In this document: one piece after another, positions 58,018 through 64,000 of the stretch | Layout: every line of letters begins with the position of its first letter | Numbering within the stretch: position 1 is the first letter of the stretch | Assembly (NCBI GenBank): GCA_022652735.1 | Contig: JALCRP010000002.1 | Span: 62,001-126,000 of the forward strand | DNA length: 64,000 bases | DNA from: Faecalibacterium sp. | GTDB lineage: Bacteria; Bacillota; Clostridia; Oscillospirales; Ruminococcaceae | Direction of reading: 5' to 3' | Made by a program: the position numbers and the translations under genes | The notes under the pieces: generated by a model | Told to the model about the DNA's origin: nothing | Database searches by the model: none | What the model saw: only the letters and a program-made list of their open reading frames with translations

Positions 58018-58947
58018 ATGAAAAATTTTCATGGTTGGCTGGTAAGCAACGCTTTTGTCCACTCGGAAAAGTTTGAAGAGATTTTCACATGGCTGGAAAC
58101 GAGCGCGGCGGCGCACGGCGTCCGGCTTGAACGAAAAACAAACGCCGAGCTGCTGCCGCGGCTGGCGGGCGGCTGCTTTGCCGAGGAATGGCCGGATTTT
58201 GCCCTGTTTTGGGATAAAGATACAAAGCTGTGCCGCCTGCTGGAAGCGCAGGGCATCCGCACGTTCAACGCGGCGCGCGCGATTGAGCTTTGCGACGATA
58301 AGGCGCTGACATGGCTGGCGCTGCTGCGCTCGGGCCTTCGCCAGCCGCGAACGATCCTTGTACCAAAGGTGTTTCACGAAACCGATTGGGCCGCCTGCGG
58401 CTTTGCGAAAGCGGCCGCCGCGCAGCTGAAGCTGCCGCTGGTTGTAAAGGAATGCTTCGGCTCGTTCGGGGCACAGGTTTATCTGGTACATACCGTGCCG
58501 GAGCTGATCGAGACGCTGAACAGCCTTGGCACACGCCCGGCGCTACTGCAGGAGTTTATTGCCACCAGCAAAGGGCACGATATTCGGATTCAGGTTGTAG
58601 GCGGGCGCGTCGTTACGGCCATGTATCGCTATGCCGTGGATGACGATTTCCGCGCCAATGTCACGAACGGCGCCAAGATGCGCGCATACACGCCGAATGC
58701 GGCGCAGGAGCGGATGGCGCTGGAAGCTTGCCGTCGCCTCGGGCTGGATTTTGCGGGCGTCGATATTTTATTTGGCGAAAACGAAGCCCCGATTTTGTGC
58801 GAAGTGAATTCCAATGCGCATTTTATCAATATTTTTCACTGCACAGGCGTGAACACGGCAGATGCGATTTTTGCCTATATCTGCCGTGAGCTGGCTGAAG
58901 GCCGCAACCGCCCCGGCGACGCCCCGCGCGGTGAATGGGAGCTGTAA
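58018..58947 (+). CDS. RimK-like ATP-grasp ligase (first of a tandem pair)
   Basis: A 309-residue cytoplasmic protein. The N-terminal part (about 1-90, GWLVSNAFVHSEKFEEIFTWLE) is the pre-ATP-grasp domain of the RimK/LysX/MptN group. The ATP-grasp core has CDDKALTWLALLRSGLRQPRTI, the lysine strand LPLVVKECFGSFGAQVYLV, LLQEFIATSKGHDIRIQVVGGRVVTAMYR, and the metal-binding DFAGVDILF with ILCEVNSNAHF (E-x-N). These enzymes join an amino acid or peptide to a carboxylate through an acyl phosphate. The substrate is unknown; no precursor peptide is beside it. It is 96 bases before its paralogue. Confidence 0.87.
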   Translation: MKNFHGWLVSNAFVHSEKFEEIFTWLETSAAAHGVRLERKTNAELLPRLAGGCFAEEWPDFALFWDKDTKLCRLLEAQGIRTFNAARAIELCDDKALTWLALLRSGLRQPRTILVPKVFHETDWAACGFAKAAAAQLKLPLVVKECFGSFGAQVYLVHTVPELIETLNSLGTRPALLQEFIATSKGHDIRIQVVGGRVVTAMYRYAVDDDFRANVTNGAKMRAYTPNAAQERMALEACRRLGLDFAGVDILFGENEAPILCEVNSNAHFINIFHCTGVNTADAIFAYICRELAEGRNRPGDAPRGEWEL

Positions 58948-59043
58948 CGCTTTCACGCGGCGTGGCCGCAAAAAAGCGGTACGCGGCCACCGAAATTGCC
59001 ACGCGCAAAAGGGCGGCACAGCGGCCGCAAAAAGGAGCAAACC

Positions 59044-59904
59044 ATGCAGGCATGGCTTTTGTATGACGCAACGGAAGTGGAGCGCAACCGCCGATATATC
59101 GGTTTCTATTTTGAGGAATGCGAAAAGCGCGGCATTTCGCTGACGCTTTTGACGGCGCAGGAGCTGACGCCGGCCTGCGGCCCACAAGGCCTTTCGATCC
59201 TACAAAATGGGCAGCGCCTTGCCCCGCCGGATTTTGTCGTGTTCCGGGCGGTGGCGCCGGTGCTTCAAAAGCAGCTTGAGCGCATGGGTGTGCCCGTATA
59301 CAACAGCGCGGCCGTCAGCGACGTATGCAATAACAAAATGCTAACGTATCAGCTGGCGCGCAGCCTCGGCCTTACCACGATGGAGACACGCTTTATCTCA
59401 ACGCAGGCGGCACAGCCGGGGTTGCCATATCCGCTGGTGGTAAAGCCCGTGGACGGCAAGGGCGGCCGCGGCGTGTGCCTTGTGCGGGACGATGCCGAGT
59501 TCCGCGCCGCGGCCACGGCGTTGGGCCAGCCCTACTGCCTTGTACAGCAGGAAGCCAACATGCCGGGGCGGGATGTGCGCGTTTACGTGATCGGGCACAC
59601 CATCCGCGCGGCGATGCTGCGCCGCTCCGATAAGGATTTCCGCAGCAATTTCTGCCTTGGCGGGCAGGCAAGCGTCTATCCGCTTTCGCCAAAAGAAACA
59701 CAGATGGTGCAAAAGCTGGCCGATGCAATGGACTTTGGCTTTGTGGGCATCGACTTCGTGTTCCATAATGGGCAGATGGTGTTTAACGAGATTGAGGACG
59801 TGGTGGGCGCCCGGATGCTATACATTTATACAGATTTGAATATTGTCGGGGAATATCTGGACTGGATCTTAACGAGAATACGCCGGGAAAGCATTCTTTT
59901 ATAA
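59044..59904 (+). CDS. RimK-like ATP-grasp ligase (second of a tandem pair)
   Basis: A 286-residue paralogue of the previous gene. MQAWLLYDATEVERNRRYIGFYFEECEKRGISL is the pre-ATP-grasp domain. The core has VCNNKMLTYQLARSLGLTTMETR, YPLVVKPVDGKGGRGVCLV, CLVQQEANMPGRDVRVYVIGHTIRAAMLRRS and the final metal site GIDFVFHNGQMVFNEIEDVVGARML. Here N-E-I-E-D replaces the E-x-N of copy 1, so the two differ at the metal site. AAAAGGAGC lies before the ATG at 59044. Probably co-transcribed with copy 1; both probably act on related or successive substrates. Confidence 0.87.
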   Translation: MQAWLLYDATEVERNRRYIGFYFEECEKRGISLTLLTAQELTPACGPQGLSILQNGQRLAPPDFVVFRAVAPVLQKQLERMGVPVYNSAAVSDVCNNKMLTYQLARSLGLTTMETRFISTQAAQPGLPYPLVVKPVDGKGGRGVCLVRDDAEFRAAATALGQPYCLVQQEANMPGRDVRVYVIGHTIRAAMLRRSDKDFRSNFCLGGQASVYPLSPKETQMVQKLADAMDFGFVGIDFVFHNGQMVFNEIEDVVGARMLYIYTDLNIVGEYLDWILTRIRRESILL

Positions 59905-59953
59905 TACGGTATATTTTTGACGGCATGCACCCATACTTTTCCAAGCCGGAGAG

Positions 59954-59988
59954 ATTTGGAGACCTGCCGAAAATTCCAAATTTTTTTT
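59954..59988 (+). terminator. Terminator after the ATP-grasp pair
   Basis: ATTTGGA (59954-59960) pairs with TCCAAAT (59975-59981), followed by eight T. Confidence 0.82.
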
Positions 59989-60009
59989 GTTCTTTTTTGC
60001 AAAAAACAC

Positions 60010-60038
60010 TTGCAACACCCGGGGCAGTGTGATACACT
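60010..60038 (+). promoter_or_regulatory. Promoter of the S10 ribosomal-protein operon
   Basis: TTGCAA (60010-60015) and TACACT (60033-60038) with a 17-base spacer. Transcription would start near 60045, leaving a leader of about 345 bases before rpsJ. Confidence 0.8.
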
Positions 60039-60044
60039 AACACA

Positions 60045-60392
60045 CGGCTGCAATGGGCTTGTGCGATACAAGTCGTGCAAGCTACGATATGCGTTGATGC
60101 GGGAGGTTGCCGCCCGGGCGTAAGCCTGTGACGGGTTTTTCCGCGGAGTATGTCCGATCTTAGAACCGGGCGAAACAATTACTGACAGCAAAGGGATACG
60201 TTCCCCGCAAGGCGTAGTTACTCACGCCGCGCGCCGAACCAATGTCCAACTCAATTTGCCAGAGGGTATCCGGTATGAACTGCTGAGCGGTTCACCGGTT
60301 TTCTTCATGCCAAATTGAGAAACACCCGGCGCTGTGTAAAGTAGTTGGTCGGCTCGCCTAAGGCAACACATTTTTATTAGGAGGCGAAAGCA
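60045..60392 (+). promoter_or_regulatory. Long structured 5' leader of the S10 operon
   Basis: About 345 bases with no ORF of note. The clearest structure is a stem CTCAATTTG (60250-60258) with CAAATTGAG (60311-60319) that encloses a second hairpin, CCGGT...GAAC / GTTC...ACCGG (60270-60298). GC-rich repeats lie at 60100-60165. Such leaders often carry a ribosomal-protein autoregulation site (L4 in E. coli). No known Rfam-type family was recognised. Confidence 0.6.
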
Positions 60393-60704
60393 ATGGCAGT
60401 CAAGGAAAAAATCAGAATTCGTTTGCAGAGCTATGATCCTCAGTTGATCGATGCCGCAGCAGAAAAGATCGTGGAGACCGCGAAGCACACTGGCGCCCGC
60501 GTGTCCGGCCCGATCCCGCTGCCCACCGACAAGGAAGTGGTTACCGTCCTGCGCGCTACCTTTAAGTACAAGGATAGCCGCGAGCAGTTCGAGAGCCGCA
60601 CCCATAAGCGTCTGATCGACATTCTGAAGCCGTCGAACAAGACGGTCGAGGCTCTTATGAGCCTGCAACTCCCCGCCGGCGTGGACATTGAGATCAAGCT
60701 GTAA
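60393..60704 (+). CDS. rpsJ: 30S ribosomal protein S10
   Basis: A 103-residue protein of the 30S head, first gene of the S10 operon. [39 protein letters not shown] and [16 protein letters not shown] are the conserved S10 blocks; in other bacteria S10 (NusE) also joins transcription antitermination. TAGGAGGCGAAAG precedes the ATG. Confidence 0.98.
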   Translation: MAVKEKIRIRLQSYDPQLIDAAAEKIVETAKHTGARVSGPIPLPTDKEVVTVLRATFKYKDSREQFESRTHKRLIDILKPSNKTVEALMSLQLPAGVDIEIKL

Positions 60705-60811
60705 AAGGCATCGCGCGAAACTCCTACATTATAATACCGGCGTAAGGGCCTTGAGCTTCTGATTACCGGTACATGCAGGCAAAACGTGAAAAACGATCTC
60801 CGGTCCCTCGC

Positions 60812-60853
60812 TTGGTTGGAGGGGTCATGTTGACAGGGAATCCTGCCAACCAA
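60812..60853 (+). promoter_or_regulatory. Hairpin between rpsJ and rplC
   Basis: TTGGTTGG (60812-60819) pairs with CCAACCAA (60846-60853), ending 17 bases before the rplC Shine-Dalgarno. It lies in an unusually long 174-base gap that also has TATAAT near 60729. Confidence 0.6.
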
Positions 60854-60878
60854 TAACCTTTACAGGAGGAAATGAAAA

Positions 60879-61511
60879 ATGGTCAAAGGTATCATCGGTA
60901 AGAAAATCGGCATGACCCAGCTGTTCGATGAGAACGGCAAAGTTGTGCCCGTAACCGTCATCGAGGCCGGCCCCTGCACTGTCGTGCAGAAGAAGACCGC
61001 CGAGAGCGATGGCTACGAAGCAGTTCAGCTGGGCTTTGGCGAAGTAAGCAGCAAGAAGGTCAATAAGGCCGCTGCCGGCCACTTCAAGAAAGCCGACGTT
61101 GCCCCGAAGAAGACCCTGCGCGAGTTCCGTCTGGCAGACATCACCGGCATGAATGTCGGCGACGTGCTGAAGGCTGACGTATTCGCCGCGGGCGATAAGA
61201 TCGATGTGGTGGGCGTCTCCAAAGGCAAAGGCTATCAGGGCGTTATCAAGCGCTTCAACTGCCATCGTCTGCGCGAGAGCCACGGCACCGGCCCTGTTGC
61301 ACGTCATGCAGGTTCTAACGGCTCGACGTCTACGCCGGCCCGCGTTTTCCCGGGCAAGCATCTGCCGGGCCACATGGGCTTCGAGCGCGTCACCGTTCAG
61401 AATCTGACGGTGGTTAAGGTCGACGCCGAGAATAATCTGATCGCTATCAAGGGTGCGGTTCCCGGCTCTAAGGGCACCATCATCACCATCCACGACAGCG
61501 TGAAGGCGTAA
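60879..61511 (+). CDS. rplC: 50S ribosomal protein L3
   Basis: A 210-residue protein of the 50S subunit near the peptidyl-transferase centre. [57 protein letters not shown]-like region [34 protein letters not shown] are all typical. CAGGAGGAAA precedes the ATG. Confidence 0.98.
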   Translation: MVKGIIGKKIGMTQLFDENGKVVPVTVIEAGPCTVVQKKTAESDGYEAVQLGFGEVSSKKVNKAAAGHFKKADVAPKKTLREFRLADITGMNVGDVLKADVFAAGDKIDVVGVSKGKGYQGVIKRFNCHRLRESHGTGPVARHAGSNGSTSTPARVFPGKHLPGHMGFERVTVQNLTVVKVDAENNLIAIKGAVPGSKGTIITIHDSVKA

Positions 61512-61525
61512 GGAGGAAAGCTACA

Positions 61526-62149
61526 ATGGCAAAATTTGACGTAGTCGATATGAACGGCAAAAAGGTCAGCACAATCGAGCTTTCCGACGCCGTGTTCGGG
61601 ATTACCCCGAACGAAAATGCAGTTCACACGGCTGTTGTGAACTATCTGGCGAATCAGCGCCAGGGTACGCAGAGCACCAAAATCCGCATGGAAGTTTCCG
61701 GCGGCGGCAAAAAGCCTTGGCGCCAGAAGGGCACCGGCCACGCACGTCAGGGTTCCACCCGCGCCCCGCAGTGGACGCACGGCGGTGTTGCTCTCGGCCC
61801 CAAGCCGCGCAGCTACAACTACCACATCAACGATAAGGTCAAGCGCCTGGCTGTGCTGAGCGCATTGTCCGATAAGGCTGTCTCTGGCAACCTGATCGTC
61901 GTGGATAAGCTGGCGGTTGAAGATTACAAGACCAAAACTGTTGTCGATATGCTGAGCGCTGTCAAGGCAGGCAAGAAGAATCTGGTGGTCAACGATGCCG
62001 TGGATGCCAAGTTCGTTAAGAGCGCGGCCAATATCCCGGGCGTCAAGACGACCTTCGCCGGCAGCGTAAACACCTACGACGTGCTGAACGCCGACAAGCT
62101 GATCCTCAGCGTCGACGCAGCCAAGAAGCTCGAGGAGGTGCTGGGCTGA
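61526..62149 (+). CDS. rplD: 50S ribosomal protein L4
   Basis: A 207-residue 50S protein lining the exit tunnel. The tunnel loop GGGKKPWRQKGTGHARQGSTRAPQWTHGG is conserved. In E. coli L4 represses its own operon; whether that is so here is unknown. AAGGAGGAAAG precedes the ATG. Its stop overlaps the rplW start by one base. Confidence 0.98.
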   Translation: MAKFDVVDMNGKKVSTIELSDAVFGITPNENAVHTAVVNYLANQRQGTQSTKIRMEVSGGGKKPWRQKGTGHARQGSTRAPQWTHGGVALGPKPRSYNYHINDKVKRLAVLSALSDKAVSGNLIVVDKLAVEDYKTKTVVDMLSAVKAGKKNLVVNDAVDAKFVKSAANIPGVKTTFAGSVNTYDVLNADKLILSVDAAKKLEEVLG

Positions 62150-62445
62150 TGAAAACCGCACAGGACATTATTCTGAAGCCGGTCATCACCGAAAACTCTA
62201 TGGCCGGCATTGCCGACAAGAAGTACACCTTCAAGGTTGCTACGGACGCAACGAAGATCGACATCGCAAACGCTGTCGAGACGCTGTTCCCGGGCACCAA
62301 GGTGAGCAAGGTGAATACCGTTTCCGTCCGCGGCCGTTATCGCCGCCAGGGCATGCACGAGGGCTACACGGCCGCCTCTAAAAAGGCGATCGTTACCCTG
62401 ACGAAGGATTCCAAGGAAATCGAATTCTTTAACAGCATGGTCTGA
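62149..62445 (+). CDS. rplW: 50S ribosomal protein L23
   Basis: A 98-residue protein at the exit-tunnel mouth, where trigger factor and SRP dock. DIILKPVITENSMAGIADKKYTFKVATDATKIDIANAVETLF and VNTVSVRGRYRRQGMHEGYTAASKKAIVTL are typical. Translationally coupled to rplD (TGATG overlap). Confidence 0.97.
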   Translation: MKTAQDIILKPVITENSMAGIADKKYTFKVATDATKIDIANAVETLFPGTKVSKVNTVSVRGRYRRQGMHEGYTAASKKAIVTLTKDSKEIEFFNSMV

Positions 62446-62522
62446 TCGAAGAGCCCGCCGAGGGCTCACTTATGGGGATATGACCCCGATAATAAGTCAT
62501 AAGATGATCAAAGGAGTAAACA

Positions 62523-63356
62523 ATGGCTATTAAAAAATACGGCCCCACCACCCCGGGCCGCCGCGGAATGACTGTTACCGATTACAGCGTTCTGTCTGAC
62601 GTCGCACCCGAGCGCAGCCTGCTGGAGCCTATGAAGAAGCATGCCGGCCGCAACAACATGGGCCGCATCACTGTCCGCCATCAGGGCGGCGGCAACCGCA
62701 CCAAGTACCGTGTGATCGATTTCAAGCGTCAGAAGCTGGATATGCCCGCTGAAGTCAAGACCGTCGAGTACGATCCGAACCGCAGCGCATTCATCAGCCT
62801 GATTCAGTATGAAGACGGCGTGAAGAGCTATATCATCTGCCCGGACGGCCTGAAGGTCGGCGATAAGGTAGTGAGCGGCGCTTCGGCCGACATCAAACCG
62901 GGCAACTGCCTGCCGTTTGAGAACATCCCGGTCGGTACCATCATCCACAACATCGAGCTGTACCCCGGCAAGGGCGCGCAGCTGGTGCGCAGCGCCGGCA
63001 ACATGGCGCAGCTGATGGCAAAGGAGAACGGTTACGCGCTGGTTCGCCTGCCTTCCGGTGAGATGCGCAATGTGCAGATCAACTGCACCGCTGTCATCGG
63101 CCAGGTTTCCAACATCGACCACGAGAACGTGAACCTTGGCAAAGCCGGCCGCAAGCGCCACATGGGCGTTCGCCCGGGCAGCCGCGGCGCCGTCATGAAC
63201 CCGTGCGATCACCCGCACGGCGGCGGCGAGGGCAAAGCACCTGTCGGCCACGCAGGGCCTATGACCCCGTGGGGCAAGCCCGCTATGGGCCTCAAGACCC
63301 GTAAACACCACAACCGCTCCAACAAGTTCATTGTGAAGCGCTGCAACGAGAAATAA
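62523..63356 (+). CDS. rplB: 50S ribosomal protein L2
   Basis: A 277-residue 50S protein needed for subunit joining. [49 protein letters not shown] and [33 protein letters not shown] are family hallmarks. The 77 bases upstream hold the hairpin GAGCCC/GGGCTC. AAAGGAG lies before the ATG. Confidence 0.98.
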   Translation: MAIKKYGPTTPGRRGMTVTDYSVLSDVAPERSLLEPMKKHAGRNNMGRITVRHQGGGNRTKYRVIDFKRQKLDMPAEVKTVEYDPNRSAFISLIQYEDGVKSYIICPDGLKVGDKVVSGASADIKPGNCLPFENIPVGTIIHNIELYPGKGAQLVRSAGNMAQLMAKENGYALVRLPSGEMRNVQINCTAVIGQVSNIDHENVNLGKAGRKRHMGVRPGSRGAVMNPCDHPHGGGEGKAPVGHAGPMTPWGKPAMGLKTRKHHNRSNKFIVKRCNEK

Positions 63357-63373
63357 GAGAGGAGATTTGACTT

Positions 63374-63655
63374 ATGGGTAGAAGCATTAAAAAGGGCCCT
63401 TACGTACAGCCCGCTCTTATGAAGCACGTGGAAGCGATGAACGCATCCGGCAAAAAGCAGGTCATCAAGACTTGGAGCCGTTCCTCCGTGATCTTCCCGG
63501 AGTTCGTGGGCCACACCTTCGCCGTCCATGACGGCCGCAAGCATGTGCCTGTGTACGTGACGGAAGATATGGTTGGCCATAAGCTGGGCGAGTTCGTACC
63601 CACCCGCACATTCAAGGGCCACGCCAGTGCGGCAGCAGCTGCTGCGGCGAAATAA
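63374..63655 (+). CDS. rpsS: 30S ribosomal protein S19
   Basis: A 93-residue 30S head protein. [23 protein letters not shown] and [43 protein letters not shown] are conserved. It ends in an Ala-rich tail. AGAGGAG precedes the ATG. Confidence 0.98.
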   Translation: MGRSIKKGPYVQPALMKHVEAMNASGKKQVIKTWSRSSVIFPEFVGHTFAVHDGRKHVPVYVTEDMVGHKLGEFVPTRTFKGHASAAAAAAAK

Positions 63656-63674
63656 GTAGAAGGAGGAACACAAA

Positions 63675-64000
63675 ATGGAAGCACGGGCTATTCTTCGTTA
63701 TGCCCGCATCAGTCCTCGCAAGGTTTCGATCGTGATGGATCTCATCCGCAACAAACCTTTGGACGAAGCGCTGGCAATCATGCAGTACACCCCGAAGGCC
63801 GCTTGTGAGCCCCTTCTGAAACTGGTGAAATCTGCAGCCGCAAACGCGGAAAACAATTTCAATATGGACAGAAACAATCTGTATGTAGCAGAATGCTTCG
63901 TTGCGCCGGGCCCCACGCTGAAGCGTATGATGCCCCGCGCACAGGGCCGCGGTTTCCGCATCCTGAAGCGTACCAGCCACATGACAGTTGTTCTGAAAGA
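63675..64000 (+). CDS. rplV: 50S ribosomal protein L22, 5' part (cut by window end)
   Basis: 108 codons are present and the frame is open to the last base, so the 3' end is outside. [43 protein letters not shown] and the tunnel hairpin [31 protein letters not shown] are L22. AAGGAGGAA precedes the ATG. Confidence 0.97.
   Translation, partial: MEARAILRYARISPRKVSIVMDLIRNKPLDEALAIMQYTPKAACEPLLKLVKSAAANAENNFNMDRNNLYVAECFVAPGPTLKRMMPRAQGRGFRILKRTSHMTVVLK

Overview
The window is a chromosomal segment of a GC-rich (about 58-60% by eye) low-copy Firmicute, most likely a gut Clostridium-type anaerobe of the Oscillospiraceae/Ruminococcaceae. Evidence for this: a T-box leader before pheST, an IreB-type regulator, EndoA/MazF and RqcH close to the Firmicutes type, a NiCo (czcD) riboswitch, ECF transporter S components, dipicolinate synthase genes dpaAB (endospore formation), and the Gram-positive S10 ribosomal operon. 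The taxon is inferred from gene content only. No phage, transposase, insertion sequence or CRISPR array was seen.

Layout. 1-12.6 kb: the end of glgA; a C39-like cysteine peptidase; a five-gene peptide ABC transporter (substrate-binding protein, D, F, B, C); udk; a second C39-like protein; a PTS-IIC-like membrane protein; and a surface GH25 lysozyme. 12.6-21.4 kb: ireB, pheT-pheS with a T-box, acpS, a TfoX-N protein, mazF, a cobalamin-riboswitch-controlled lipoprotein plus ECF S component, and a CDF metal exporter behind a NiCo riboswitch. 21.4-31.7 kb: murC, cca, the CoA cluster (coaBC, coaX, panT), a large polytopic membrane protein, dpaAB and a small unknown gene. 31.8-42.6 kb: dacF, then a surface-polysaccharide locus (Wzm/Wzt-type ABC exporter, two paralogous double-domain GT2 glycosyltransferases, an AT-rich DUF6020-like membrane protein, a UDP-galactopyranose-mutase-like flavoenzyme, GtrA). 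42.7-57.5 kb: xpt, a DUF5662 protein, the livJHMGF branched-chain amino-acid transporter, a DUF4097 protein, a MATE exporter, glf, then a minus-strand group DUF1858-trmK-nif3-rqcH and a zinc-ribbon gene. 57.8-64 kb: tRNA-Leu(CAA), two tandem RimK-like ATP-grasp genes, and the S10 operon (rpsJ to rplV, cut by the window end).

How the genes work together. Two nutrient importers (peptides and branched-chain amino acids) use binding proteins that carry both a twin-arginine motif and a lipobox. Vitamin supply is represented by the CoA genes with a PanT-like carrier, and by a riboswitch-controlled cobalamin locus. The 33-42 kb locus plus glf points to an exported, probably galactofuranose-containing, glycan. 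Regulation is readable in many places: sigma-A promoters, three riboswitch-type leaders, a divergent coaBC/coaX promoter pair sharing one palindromic -35 box, a hairpin that buries the mazF ribosome-binding site, and structured leaders in the S10 operon.

Most interesting items: the tandem ATP-grasp pair of unknown substrate, the cobalamin lipoprotein/S-component locus, the shared -35 promoter, the NiCo riboswitch, the mazF hairpin, the S10-operon leaders, and the AT-rich gene inside the polysaccharide locus. No complete new multi-gene system could be proven from sequence alone.
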